DNA of 64,000 nucleotides from positions 10,701,501-10,765,500 of the forward strand of contig JADLSH010000393.1 in the NCBI GenBank assembly GCA_016169945.1, read 5' to 3'. The notes beneath the pieces are model-generated. The model was not told the DNA's origin. It did no database searches and worked only from the letters and a program-made list of their open reading frames with translations. Source of the stretch: Trachythela sp. YZ-2020 (lineage: Eukaryota; Cnidaria; Anthozoa; Malacalcyonacea; Clavulariidae). The translations under genes and the position numbers were made by a program. Shown piece by piece: positions 32,525 through 45,532 of the stretch. Positions within the stretch are counted from its first letter, which is position 1. Every line of letters starts with the position of its first letter.

Positions 32525-33134
32525 CGGTATTTATCAGTATCTCGCAGATCAATTATTTGCCTCTCTCTTCAATAATTGATCAAATATTGATCTGCTCGTC
32601 AAATAAAATCACGATATTTAATATTCACACTTGCAAATTACTTATTCCCTATGTATATAGCATAGGGGATACGGTTCAAGGAACGCCCCTGATAAATGGC
32701 TTGCACTTTGCAAATACTGCAGTACTGCGTGCAACCGTTAGTGCTTGCATCTATATCCTACTACAAACATTACTGTACAAACATTACTGTTTGTATATTT
32801 ACAAAACAAAAGTTGATCTTTTCTTTGCTAATTAAGAAAACTTGTTTACTTTAGTAAACGATGTCATTTTGCATATCCATGCACTATACTAGCGATACCA
32901 TTATTAAATTCCATCTGGATCACAGCATCTTTAAACAATCACAGTATCTTTAAACAAGATCAGCCATATGGAGCCTGTGTACCAGTTCACTGCGCCGTAG
33001 TGGATTGGAACACATAGCCAGTAATCTTTGCCGCAATTAATGTTTCTTATGTCTGCATGCATGGACGTCGTTTATTTCACATGAAATTGACGGAGAACAA
33101 AGCTTGCAATAGTTTATCATCTACTTTGAATATT
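31339..33134. other. Spacer between convergent ZDHHC and EGF genes
   Basis: The frame 31453-31728 contains the dispersed 18-mer GCGCCTGGGTACGAGGCT (31567-31584) and is repeat-derived. The rest is AT-rich with nothing coding. The right end holds the EGF gene 3' UTR. Confidence 0.45.
33071..33076 (-). promoter_or_regulatory. Polyadenylation signal of the EGF gene
   Basis: TTTATT on the + strand is AATAAA on the coding strand, 59 bases past the stop codon at 33135-33137. Confidence 0.6.
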
Positions 33135-36100
33135 TTACAAACATAAAGCTCCATTATCGATGCTTCTCTTTCCAGGGGGGCAAGTACATTTGTATCCTCC
33201 GGGGGTGTTGGTGCAATTGTGACTACAAATTCCTGTAAACTCTGAACATTCGTCGATGTCTGGAAAAAGAAGAAGTTCTGTGTCAGTGTACGGTTAAAGT
33301 CAGTGTTAAGACCTACTTACGGCTTTTGTCATATATGCAATGTACATTGTACAGATATATCTTAATCTGCAATTTATTATTCTGTTCTTCCCAGATTCTG
33401 TTTGAGTTGCATTTCATTATTTGAAACCAAAAACATTCTATAACCTGGATATACCACAATGCATTATGATCTCAATATGGCGTCACATTTGATGTCAAAG
33501 TCAATTGAAGAATATATACAGTAACATCCTCATGGCCCAAGTCACAATCCTACCCTTAACCCTAAACGTATGCATATTCGTGCGTAAAACATAAGGATAT
33601 AACCATTAAATAACGTCGTTTGGATAAGGCCTGGTTTCCATGTGGTCATGGCTGTCGTGAGAAAGTCATGGTAACTGATGTGAAATAGTCTGGAGTCCAT
33701 CTTTCCTTTTGTGTGCTGTATATAAATCACTGAGATATAAATCAGTCTTCACTGATTGCAGAGATATATTGACACACTTTTACATCGGCCACGTTGACAT
33801 GGTCGAGACCATCACGACCAAATGGACACCAGGCTTAAGAATGAAAAACATATTTCCTACCTTGACATGTTTTCACATCATTGCTGAGACGATATCCTGA
33901 CTGACAACCACACTGACTACTACCAGGAACATTACGACATGTCTGCTTACATCCACCGTTATTCACTGAACATTCATTTATATCTACACAAAAGTTTCAG
34001 TTCATGGTTAGAAACACGGTATTTAATGGAGGAGCATCGCTAAAACCACAGATTCATTTCTTATGACGACCTCTTTTCAAACATTTAAACTGATCAAATC
34101 GCTTTTAAACACTCACAGTATATTGATGAAAAACAGGTAGATTGTGGTAAAGAGTGTAAAAGCAATAGGTGGATCCCAGGGCGCTTATATATAAGCGCCC
34201 TCCGATACGAGTCCTCGTATACGTATGTGGCATATATGACACTAGTAGAAATAAGAAATATGGCCTAAGCACTCATTTTCATACGCCAGAGTGACAGTCG
34301 TCGCACACAACAATAGCGTGATACACTGATATCGAGCCTCAAGCGACACTGAAATCTGCTACAATACAGGACAGTTATACAATGCATGCAATCTATTGAG
34401 GAAAGCATTATAGTATAGCTAAGTGATAATAAAAGACAACAGTTTAAATACTCACCAACACAGTCGTTAGTCGCATTAAGTTGATATCCTGTGGGACACT
34501 CGCATCTGTAGTCGCCTTCAGTATTTCGACATTTGGCTGGAGTTTTACACAGATCTGTTTTTAATAAACATTCATCGATATCTAAACGATAAAAAATTAT
34601 ATTGATGACTTTGATGAGAAATAAATACATAAATTGTATACGCGATAACATTTTAACATTTAGTAATAGTTAAAACATTTATAGTTGTGTTAAGGTAGCT
34701 TTTCTAATGAGATTGTAAATGAGTATGTTAATAGTATGTTAATAGTGTGTTAATAGTATGTTAATAGTATGTAAATGGTATGTTAATAGTGATCAGTAGT
34801 TCAATTAATAAGAAAATTTCATGTTGTTGTATTCAATATTAATTATATTTCATAATGACTGGTTTTCTACTTCTTAAGATGGTGTACGCCAGTACGGTAT
34901 ATAAATCATGATTTCGTACCTGAACAGGTGTGACCGTCTTTATTTAACTTAAATCCAAGTGGACATGAACAATGGTAACTGCCAGGAACATTTAAACATC
35001 CTTTCTCACAATTATGTTCACCAATTTTACACTCATCTATGTCTACAAAACACATCAAAATTGTTACATATCTTCTCGGGGCATAACTCGGTATGTTGAC
35101 TAAATTATACATGACTACATGTTGGAAGATGTTCATAGAAAACCTTAGCCTCTTAGGTGCGTCTTGATTGATGCTAGTCGTAAACAAATTTACTAGCATA
35201 ACAACTACATAGGCATAGCAGTGATCTTTGAGCTGATTCGCTGCCGCATTGCTTCACAGTTCAGGTTTAAAAATTAGTGCCTGTGAGTTGTCTAACATGG
35301 TTCATATACGGACTATATAGTATATACAGCAATCTATTTATTTCGGTCTTTTTAAATTACTCCAAAAAGCTGTGATCCACAAGGATGACTTTAGAGACAT
35401 TTTAGGATTTTAGTAAGGTGCAGGGGCGGATCTAGGGGTAGTCAAAGCAGTCACGCGACTAAAGTAAAAATTACTCATTTGCGCAATATTCGAGAATTTC
35501 TAATTGGCTGGTTAAAATATATTCTCCTCTCTCATTGGCTCAAATTGTTTGACTTATCTTCACTCATTCGCTGTGTGAGGTATTCAGCAGATCGGGCAAA
35601 GCGAAGTCGATTAAGTCACAGAGTAGACACAACCAGAGATCTCACTTCAGGCAAAATGCGTAACCGGCCGCTATTCTGTCTGATGATGACTTTGAAATTG
35701 AGTCGAAAATTTACAGTCTCTCAAATTCGTCTTGTTTTATTCATATTTTCAATTTCAAAATGATATTATTCTTCGGAATTTCTTTCTTTCTTTATTTTCT
35801 TAAATTGTCGGCCAGCTGCCATGTTCCTAGCCAGTGCGGTAACGAGAGGCATTCACCCCTCCCCCCGAACAAGATGGCGGCCGATATTTTCGGAAAACAA
35901 CCGGCATAAGAAACCCTTGTTATTTTCCTTATAACGGTTTACCTTGACTGAAGTTGTGATTTTAAACAACATTGAATGTTTTCGGGGGAGGGTGAGGCTC
36001 TCCTTTGCGCACTGGCTAAGCATCGGTTACGCTCAAAACGTTAGGATTTGATACACAGTGAGACCTCTGGTTATCTACTCTGTGACTAAGTCTTGTATTT

Positions 36101-39100
36101 TTCATACGAGAGTGTTTAGCAGGGGCGCCGGAAGGTAGCCGAAGCGGCGGGGGCAGCCCCATGAGAAGGGCACGAGTGCCGAAGGCGCGAGAAATTTGTA
36201 GGGGGTCCGCGGGTATCCTGTCCCGAAATTTGTTTTAATCTACACTCTCTGAAATGCCATTTCCTGCATTTTGAGTGGAGATTTTACATAATACTAGCGG
36301 TCGGGGAGTTAAACAAGCCACAAGAAGCTGAAATGTGCTAAAATCACGATAACACACAGGAATTAGCTAAGGGAAGTGCGTTATTGCGGAGCTTAACTGC
36401 GCTAATCGACCACGGAAAACTAGGCGTGTGAGGATAACTTATAACTAGATAACTTATCATAATCCTTATTAAACCTATGAGGGCTAGTCCGGTCACAATA
36501 ATAATAATTTATTCATTACAATGCACTTTATTGTTAAGAAAAAGGGCAACCGGTTGCCCCCGCGTGCCCCCGTACTGTAAGGGCAGCGGGGGCAGCTGCC
36601 CCCGCTGCCCCCGCTGCCCCTGGTGTTTAGTTCGCGTTTAGAGAAGGTTTAGCAAGATATGATGAAGCAAGTCGATGCTTCAATTGGATAATTTTATGTC
36701 GAAGTATAACTATTGAATGTACTTAGCAAAGCAGCAACTGATACACAACACGAGAATAGTCACTTCGATAATATATAGTAAACTAGCCTTGGTAGAAATA
36801 CAAAGTATGTTCCTGAACGGAAAAACAAGTGACCGGCAACAAGGTACAGAGATTCGATTTGATATTCTTCTATATTATTGTGTGTATATTATTGTGAAAC
36901 AGGGACGTAGCCAGAACGTTCAAAGGGGGGGAGCCCTGGATTAAATTTCTTCCATTTTTCTTGTCGATGGGGGGGAGAGGCTTAAAAAATTTTCCCGGAC
37001 AGTGTTCACTATTAAGTATGTTTTAACGTCCAAAACCTGAAAATTTAACGTATAACCCAAAAGTTTTTGTCCAAAAAAATGTTAATTCTTTGGATTTAAA
37101 GTAGTCGTGCCAACATGTTGGGCATAATTCATGGTTTTGCAGTAAGTATTAGCCCTAGATATAACCAAAGGGGGGGAGCCGCGGCTCCCAAGGCTCCCCC
37201 CCTGCCTACGTCCCTGTTGTGAAATGCATGTAGCTGTGTGTCGCATATTATTGAATCATGTATACATTATAGAAAATTATTATATAAACATAAGTGTTAT
37301 ATAGAGTTTTATGCCACTGAGAAAAATCGTATTTAAACACACGTAAAAAATACGATATTTTTACGTGTGAAAATATCATTTTTGCAAGCCAATCAAAAAC
37401 CTATTACTATTTGTGTACTATTTACATATTTGTTTTGAGTTTCTATATGAATTGTCGTTTGTTTATAATTTGTTTATAAAATAAACAGAATAGTACATGG
37501 TTGCTTGGAAATATGGAATTTATTTCTCGTGTTGAAGAGAATATTGCTCACTCGTTCGCTACGCTCACTCGTGAGCAATATTCTCTTCAACACTCGAAAT
37601 AAATTCCATATTTCCGCGCAACCATGTAATATTCTCTATGTCTATCTATCTATACAATTTAAGAAAATTCCAGTATTCTAATTGCTGTTTTAAATTTATT
37701 ACATGTTTTGAATGAATGAAGCAAAGCTTGGTCATCAGATTAGCTAATTTGGGCACAATAATATTTGAGCAAGGTGCTAATTTGAACTCTTTCTTGAAGA
37801 ATTTTACAGCCACTTATAAAAGCAATAGCTTCTCTACACAATTTTCATTTAGAAACAATAGGATTGGCGGGCACGAAATCCTACACAGCTACGCTTATAT
37901 GAATTTTGGAGTTATTATTTTTGTAAAACAGCAACGAGTAGCTTTTCTGCAAGACGTTACTGATTACATGAAATTTTGCACGGTAAAATCTAAGCCTTCC
38001 CATCATTCTTCGCACGCTCTCCTCACCGCTGACCCTTGCATATCTTTGTGTACAATAAGGCTGACTACAAAGCAGAGGAAGCTTGTGCACAAGAAAATAA
38101 AAGTACTATCCATAACTATCCATAGATATTACCTGTACAAGTGACAGAGTTGCTGTCCAACATAAATCCTCTTTTGCAGGCACAAGAAAAGCCAGAGGCT
38201 GTTCTCACACAACTGTGATGACAGAATCCTTCCGATGTTAAACAACCATTGCTCTCTGAAAAATATTGTATGTAACTAATGTAAGCTAAATTACTGTAGT
38301 CTTTGGTAGTCAGTTTGAGAACAACATCTGATACTCAAACACCTGCGTGTATTTGTGAGGATGTAAATGATAATGTGGCAGTGATGTATTTAATAGCCGG
38401 GCAACGGGCCGCTGGCCCGGTTATGTTACGCTATTGGACCGGCTTTAAACTGTGCTAAAATCTAGGGTTTATTAGTGTAAAGGTTTGTGGAAATCAGAGT
38501 AATTATCTCCATCGTATACCAAGTGTCAAATGACAAAAAATTTGTCGATTTAAATCTTAAAATTTCGATTAAAATATAGAAAAACAGTAAAAAATGGACC
38601 TTCGCCATTGGTTACATGGAAACATCGTGATTTTTGGACCGCCACGTGTGGATCTCTCGTCCAATGAAAAGCCACGAAAAACGGACTTTGACACTTGGTA
38701 TATATAACAATAACCATTTATGGTCGTCTTGGTCGAGAACCTCTGGTCGAGAACTATGGCAAGCGAATATATTGCACAACTATCGTGCCCAGTGTATTTG
38801 AATTTGCTACTTTCCTCAAAAATATTCCAGCCGTTTCAAGCACAAAACTATAACTAAAATCAGATCTGCAATAGTTTGGTTATTAAAATCATCAATGATA
38901 TTGAAAATAAACAGTTACCTATACAAGTTTCATTATCATCATGTAAGGCCATGCCAGGAGGACACACACATTGACCTTGCATGTTATCTCGACGAAGACA
39001 ACGAGTAACACAGCTTGGATCATTTGAGGAAATACAATCACTGCTTCGATCAGCTGAAGACAAAACATATTGTAACATTAACGAAATTTGTTAATAGCAG

Positions 39101-40566
39101 ATAGATGGAAAAAACTCACCATATCGAGGGGCAATTTCTTTTTATGATAGAAATGTTCTTCTAAACCTCCCCAATCCATTTTGGGACTTGTCCGACTTGT
39201 ACTCTGTCAGTTGACAGAATAATGGCAGACATTAAAAGCCAACTAATAAGTGCATTTGAATCATAGATCGCAGGGGAGAAAATATTTTCACTTATCAACG
39301 AAGAAAGGAGTAGTTGTCCTGAAGATTGAAAAATATTTTGCTATTCTGGGGGGGGGGGGTAAAAGGTTTGCGTCAGTTCTATTGTTCTTTGCGTACAGGA
39401 GGGTGGAGGGGGTAAGATTTGCACATCCCAGGACTGAATTTTTAATTCTAGAAAATTTGACGGCAATATAGATATTGCATGGTAATGAGTATAGTAACGA
39501 TAAAAGTAATCTCAATGTTTATTATCACCTTTACATGTTTTCTGATCATACTCTAGAGAATATCCAGGAAAACATGAACAATAATATGATCCAGCTTTAT
39601 TATGACACTCGTGTTGACAAGGAGACATCAAACATTCATTCACATCTACATAATTTAGAATTGAAATGTATTGTCAGTTATACCGAGAATGTTTAAAATT
39701 CTATTTTATTCTCATTATGTAAAGTGTTTCCTTGCTACTAAACCTTTTACGCTATCTTTGTCACACATGTTTTTATAAGAGGTTGGTAAAGAGGGGGTTA
39801 TTGATCACATAGAATGCCGTTCCAATTGTATTATTGATTTCACACTTGGAAACACCGGAAAGTCGTCACACTATGAGGATTTCTCGACGTTATATGAATT
39901 AGTTGAATTATGCTCTATTGACACCTCCCTTATCGTAATATAATAAGGTTGTATTCCGTACTTACCAATACATCTGTATCTATTGTTGTGCAGATAGTGA
40001 CCATCAGGACATGTACATATAACTGTATTGGGAACTCTAAGACAAGAATGTTCACAAACTTTGCCATTATCCAATGTACATGGATTGCGGTAGGTTATTG
40101 CTGAAAAAAAAAATTTCGTTAACTGCCATGCGTTATTTTGGATGCAAAATAAACGGTATAATGAGGTAATAATATAAGAGGTAATGGCATGTTTAAAATT
40201 CAGAAAGCTTTTTATATTATTTCTGCCACAAACACACCCGTAGTTATCTGTCTATTGCCGAATGTGCACACTCCGTCCAGACCCCACACCCACCACACAC
40301 ATTCCCTCTGTGGCCTTGCCACTGGCAATACCTCCAAAATAACGTTTTATCCTTTATTGCAGATAAAACCTTGCTGCGCACTAACTCATTTATACACTTA
40401 CACTTTGCACTCTACAACATACTGTGAGACCTCATACCTTTACATGACCTTCCATCAGTATCTAACTTGAATTGTGGTTTACATCGACATTCTCCATGAC
40501 CGACAGTAACTTCAACACAATGATGATCACATTTCATGTAACCGCTGTGGCATGATCCACGAACAA
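33135..40566 (-). CDS. Multi-EGF-domain extracellular protein, nine module exons, 5' end unresolved
   Basis: Nine minus-strand exons each encode one EGF-like module: 40438-40566, 39966-40100, 39529-39645, 38919-39053, 38133-38255, 34920-35042, 34456-34581, 33861-33983, 33135-33259. Every internal exon is symmetrical (phase 1-1) with GT/AG sites, giving 378 residues to the stop. Each module has six cysteines in EGF spacing. Five begin with the calcium-binding DxxEC type: [46 protein letters not shown] and [12 protein letters not shown]. The first, second, fourth and fifth modules lack it. The protein ends just after the last module (GALCL), without a membrane segment or other domain. Such architecture occurs in fibulin-, matrilin- and fibrillin-like matrix proteins; the specific ortholog is not recognised. 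The first visible exon needs an upstream phase-1 exon. Introns carry many MITEs. Confidence 0.93.
33625..33839. mobile_element. MITE copy 2 of TTAAGCCTGG family, in the last EGF-gene intron
   Basis: The inverted ends ggcctggtttccatgtggtc and gaccaaatggacaccaggct pair over about 25 bases. The internal sequence matches the copy at 30182-30605 and retains the uninterrupted hAT target. The exact edges are uncertain by a few bases. Confidence 0.8.
34179..34200. repeat. Perfect 22-bp palindrome
   Basis: GGGCGCTTATA and its complement abut without a loop, in the intron between EGF exons 33861-33983 and 34456-34581. Confidence 0.85.
35421..35440. mobile_element. Solitary hAT-like terminus
   Basis: CAGGGGCGGATCTAGGGG is a common hAT MITE end. 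I could not find the matching right end or a duplication of the flanking GTAAGGTG, so this is a fragment. It lies in the large EGF-gene intron. Confidence 0.5.
35826..36020. repeat. MITE-like inverted repeat, about 195 bp
   Basis: The ends CTAGCCAGTGCG and CGCACTGGCTAAG, followed inward by matching cacccctcccccgaa phrases, are inverted. An internal segment reads aagatggcggccg. Duplications are not clear. Confidence 0.65.
36120..36622. mobile_element. hAT-type MITE, 503 bp, duplication GTGTTTAG
   Basis: It begins CAGGGGCGCCGG and ends GCTGCCCCTG, with exact GTGTTTAG at 36112-36119 and 36623-36630. The right end has three tandem gcccccgct units. It lies in the 3.1-kb EGF-gene intron. Confidence 0.92.
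36900..37216. mobile_element. hAT-type MITE, 317 bp, duplication TTGTGAAA
   Basis: The ends CAGGGACGTAGCCAG and CTGCCTACGTCCCTG are inverted, with exact TTGTGAAA at 36892-36899 and 37217-37224. The interior repeats gggggggagcc phrases. It lies in the same intron as the element at 36120. Confidence 0.95.
37495..37627. repeat. 133-bp foldback with ctcactcgttcgctacgctc loop
   Basis: Arms of about 57 bp (ACATGGTTGC... and ...GCAACCATGT) pair almost completely; the loop is tcgttcgctacgctcactc. A TA flanks each end, possibly the target. It lies in the large EGF-gene intron. Confidence 0.8.
38515..38702. repeat. MITE-like element with TATACCAAGTGTCAAA ends
   Basis: TATACCAAGTGTCAAA at 38515 and its complement ending at 38702 are exact inverted copies about 190 bp apart, in the intron between EGF exons 38133-38255 and 38919-39053. 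The TA at each edge may be the duplication. Confidence 0.75.
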
Positions 40567-40663
40567 CTGGAAAAAAAAAGTCAAAATAATTGTCAACAAG
40601 AGAGACTTTATCAAAGGTATACTCAATACGCAAAGCGAAGACAAAGAAGATAGGTGAATATTT

Positions 40664-40954
40664 AACAGTTATTCTACGAACTCGAGTCGTATATGAGCTG
40701 ATAGCCGACGAGGCGCGATAGCGCCGAGTCGGCTATCAGTCGAATAACTGTTTTATTTTATACACAAGCTCTGGATATGAACAGAACATTTTGGCGTACT
40801 TTTTTCAAGTAAAACTTGAATTTCCTCTTCATTTAATTGTCCAAATCTGCCAGCCATTTTTCTACTTTTCTCTACTAGCAGGATATGAGCTAATATCCTG
40901 CTAGTAGAGAACCAATCAGATTGCAGAATACCTCATATCCAGAGCTTGTGTATA
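40664..40954. repeat. Cluster of nested foldbacks upstream of the first EGF exon
   Basis: Three hairpins adjoin. At 40664-40752, AACAGTTATTC...GAATAACTGTT encloses a GC-rich hairpin (ctgatagccgac ... gtcggctatcag). At 40759-40954, TATACACAAGCTCTGGATATGA has its complement at the far end. Inside the latter, ctactagcaggatat / atatcctgctagtag pairs at about 40873-40907. They are probably one composite MITE. Confidence 0.8.
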
Positions 40955-43900
40955 TAATAAATAAATATCTCCAATTAAGGCAGTAAACAATGTACTTTTT
41001 AACAAGTTTTACACACTCAGGGAATATAAGAAATGTCATACATCGAAAAATTTCTGGCTGCCATGCATATAAATATTTCTTCATTAGCATAAACATCTGT
41101 GATCTAAAACGTGGGAATGGATGGTATTCGGAACGGACAAAGTGTCAAAGAGATTTTTGTAATGTTGGATGAAATTGAATTTCAAGCAAAGAAAATCCTA
41201 TTTGAAATTCATCCAATAGGCTACCAACATGGCGGCGATGACGGTAGTATATTCTAGGCAGTGGTATCTTTCAGATACCAAAGTACATTGTTTCTTCAGC
41301 AGAACGATCGAAGCCTGGGTCTTCCAAACTTCAGTATGGAAAACAATTCACGTCTCAGTAAGAAAATGAGAGTGAGATGATACGTACAAGCGTTGGATTT
41401 CATTGACTATCATTGCTAAATAGCATACAATTTATGAATATAAAGGCAACTGGATTTACTGTGGATTTTAGTCTAGTATGCATGAACACAAGTGGATTCA
41501 GGCTTAATTTCAACACGGACAGGGAAAGGACTCGGAACGAACTCAGTAGCTATCCACTATATAAGTGGTCAGCAGTGTGCGCTAGCAAGCAACCTAAATC
41601 AAATGCTTAGGGACTTGCTGCTTATTGAAATTATTGGGAAGTTGACAACACATATAAATGTTCTTTTCCATGTTTCCTGCATGATATTAATAATTAATTC
41701 TCAAATCCCAACAAAAGTTTTGTTAAATCCAAATTTCTAGCTCCGAATTTTCAACTTCAACATGCAGTGTCCTTTCATACATTGCTTTCTCAATAAGTGG
41801 TACAAAGTCCACCTCAAAGCCGAAACTATTCAAATCCCATTTTTAAGTGAACATATAACCACAATTAAAGTTCATATTTTATCATTTAATTTACATGTCA
41901 CCAACTTTACTCACAATAATGTCTATTTTTTATAGAACAGAGCGGCAGACACAATTGTACTTATTCAATTAACATGTTTGATGTAACCTATATCTTGTTG
42001 AAAAAATAATCAAGTATTTAAGAGCACCACTCTAAAGTGGGAGACAGACTGATAAGAGGTGTTGAGGTAAAAAGTACAGGAAATTGCTCTGGATATGTTT
42101 CTTGTTCCTTTTGAAAAAAATGCCACATTTAAAAAATGATTCATCAATCAATATATATGATAAAATGTTAAAATGTGACACACTGCTGTTTTTATAGAGA
42201 ATATATTATATGCAGCATAAGACGTTAATAAAATTGTGGATGATAATTTAGATGACCAGTGGATTTAGTGCAAGCATTTTACTGCAAACAGAAGGTTGTT
42301 ATTTAAATAATAAAGAGCATGCGTCCTCTGTTAGAGTGCTAGTGGAATTGATTATACTTTTTGACCCTCTGTGACAATACAAAGGATGCGAAATGTTCTC
42401 ATACTGTTAATAAAATGAAACACATGTCGACCTTGTTTATCTGGCTTCCAGGAGGGCCCCTTGGGAGGGCCTACGCTATTTGAAAATGTCGTCTGGAGAA
42501 ACAGAAAAACAATTCATATGAAGACGACACCACTACAGAAACGCCGAAATTCTTTCCAGAATTAAGTAAACCCTAATCAAGTAATTTCCTTCTGTATCCA
42601 AAGTAATCCTATAAACACGGGATGGATTTTAGGATTAAGTTGTTTAAACACTATTGTGTCCAAAATTTTCATATCTATTGGTTTTTTGTTTCTAGATATA
42701 TCGAGAAAATTCGTTTGAATTTTTTACTTGTTACTTACGCGGTTTTGTATATCTATTTAATGTAATGTTTTATTAATACTGCCACTCTGCAAGGTCAGTC
42801 ACGTACCAGTGAATGAGTGCATGTATGATTCAATGCTATAATTATCTTTTAAGTTATTACCTAAATTGCATTTTATATTTATTTCATCATTAATTAATGG
42901 AAGGAAATTTTGAATCAAATTTGATCGATACATAACATCGTCTTTCAACATTGATTTGTCCGTAAAGGGCAGCCTCGTGCCCAGGCGCTTTGACGTGCCA
43001 AGTGGTCGCGTGACGCGCGCGTGGAAACTGTAGTCGGTACTCGGTAGCCCACGACGCGTGTAGCCAGCCAAAGGTAGCCTGCGTAGCTTCCGGTTTCAAG
43101 GGGTTTGGGTTTGAGGCTAGGGCAGTTGAGGCGCGGGCCGCGAAAAATTAGGGAGGCGAGGCGCGGGAAAGGAGAAAATGCGGGTGAGAAAAACCGCCTG
43201 CCGCAAAACTAACTGTAAATGAATTACCCGTTCACCAGTGAACGGGAAAAACGGATTGGCTAGTATTTTAGGTACTCGTCAATCAAATGGGTCAAGCTGC
43301 ATATGTACATTATATTCACAGAAGGAGTGCGTCAATAAAGCGTTGGAAAAATTGAATAATTTAAGGCACTCTGAGCGAGAAATAATTTTAAAGAGAGAAC
43401 AGCAAATTGCTATCGATGTTCTTATCGATGTTCAAATTGCTATCGAAATTGCTATCGATGTTCTTGGAAAGAGCATGATCTTTACAGTATTTCTCCGCAC
43501 GAGGCAAGAGATTGGGAGACGAATGAACAAGGACTTAACGACGTGTATTCTGCGGTTCTGATCAAATAGCAGAGATGGAGTAGTTGGGTTTTAAAATTTT
43601 ACAACTGTCTGATAAAACTATAAAGGACATCATACAATCTCGGCCATAGTATATTTTATATTGCAGCGCTGAAAACGCCACAAGCACATCATTCTTACAA
43701 GCTCTACAGAGCGAAATACCCGTCTTGGGAAGGTTTTCTGTTTTCTAAACGAGTTTTGATAAAGTTGAAAAGCTCATGTGCATTCCGAATTCTTCGCGCA
43801 TACGCTTTGCAAACCCGATCAGAACTAACAGACTAACTACACATAAATTTCGGGTGGTCGTTTAATACGTCGATGTCTTTGAAAGCTTGAACATATTTTC

Positions 43901-45532
43901 CGAAGAAACGTACGATGTACTATCGAAATTAATTATATTTTCAGAGCGCAATTGCATAGTCTACAGAAATCGCTGGCGCTTTCATCGGCTGCTTTTCTGC
44001 CTCTTTTACCTTTTTTTGTTGGCGCTTGCATTTAAAATATTTGCGGCATTCTTCCAAATGACAGACGCGCACTTGTATAGGTGTTATAGCTGTTATTGTT
44101 TTGAAATGTAACAAGATCCGTGTTAAGACTGCGTAAAGGGCATGAAAGCATAAATTGCATAATATCATCACCTCAAATGGAACACGTACTGCCTCGTCCC
44201 CAGTCGGTTGCTAACAAATAATTAATGAGGAAAAAACGAATAATTAACGAGGAAAACTATATATTACTGATATTTATATTTGATCTATATATATATACTA
44301 TATTAACATATGTAGAAGAGCCTGCGGAGGAGCCAGGAGGCAGGAACACGTATGCAGGATGCTTGAGCCATTGTCGAGGGTCAGTGAAGACTGAAGTGCA
44401 ATAAACTATTGGTAAATAAATTATATACTTATAATCAGTATATATACATACAAGAGATCACCAATCTAATTTATAGTAAATAAAATATACTTCTAAGACT
44501 AAGTCAAGAGCACCTTAGGTGCAATACAGTTAAATGCAATATCGGCAAATATGAAATAAACATGACGGTATACAGCTTAGAAAAAAAAGATATTTATAAA
44601 TGATCGTGCTCGATCGAGCTTTATCGTATTCATTAAAATTGTTATAAAAAGGAATCTCGAATAAGATAACTGCAGAAAAATATTCTTTCAAATTCTCAAT
44701 ATATATAATTATAACTTTTAATTAAAATGTTAAACAAACTTCCAATTGATTTAATGTACTATTTCTTGGTAAATTCAGTTAAATTTGAGCTAATAAAAGA
44801 TCACTGCCCTTCCCTGATCTTAATCTAGCCCTGATATACATAATCTAGCCACGTGATAACATGATGGACCAGTCTCCATTTGATGTCTCAGTGCAATTCC
44901 GTATTCTAGTCTAGTTTGAGCAAGGTCATCAGATAAAAGATGTTTCATTAATTTATATTCAATTTAGAAAATGTGATAACTTGCGAATATAGCCGCCTCA
45001 AAGACCGTTCAAGAGAGACGGGCAGGCTAGTGCAAATGTTCAATAGACAATGTCAATAGTCACTAGACATAGGCAATATATTTTGACGGTATTACATTTC
45101 TCCAATTATTTTTCCAATCATTGGGTGGATGAGTTTTTACATAAGTCGTAAATTAACAGTGTACAATTCACAGCACATTGATGAAAAGTATAATTTTGGT
45201 CCAACGATTTATTATAGCATTATCTTTTTACACTGCAAATGTCATTTTTACAACCAAAAAATAAATGTAATGAATTACTAAGTGACGAAAGGTGCGACAA
45301 GGTGAACGCGTGACCTGCCATGTTTGTGGTATATCACCATCACTATGCCATTATTCAAAAGCCATTAATGAACAAACCATTAATGACCAAACAAATGAAA
45401 ACTACACAACCTATACTAAAAATGTCGCGTGGTGTTAACACGATGTGTCAACAACAACAATGTACTAAACAGTTGACAACTTGAAATAATTAGGTTGTTG
45501 GTCTGTGCAACTACAATAGTGTCGCCACTTAC
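40955..45532. other. Presumed first introns / 5' region of the EGF gene
   Basis: I could not find a convincing exon. A GC-rich block at about 42961-43200 contains the dispersed 18-mer (AGCCTCGTGCCCAGGCGC, 42971-42988) and phrases such as gtagcctgcgtagc typical of anthozoan repeats. Short near-repeats attgctatcgatgttc occur at 43410-43465. The remainder is AT-rich and featureless to me. Confidence 0.4.

Noticed and set aside
42799..43071. Minus-strand frame ending before gtacgt, considered as a missing upstream exon of the EGF gene
   Set aside because: The donor and its phase fit, but there is no acceptor with a pyrimidine tract in the right frame, and half of the frame is GC-rich dispersed repeat.
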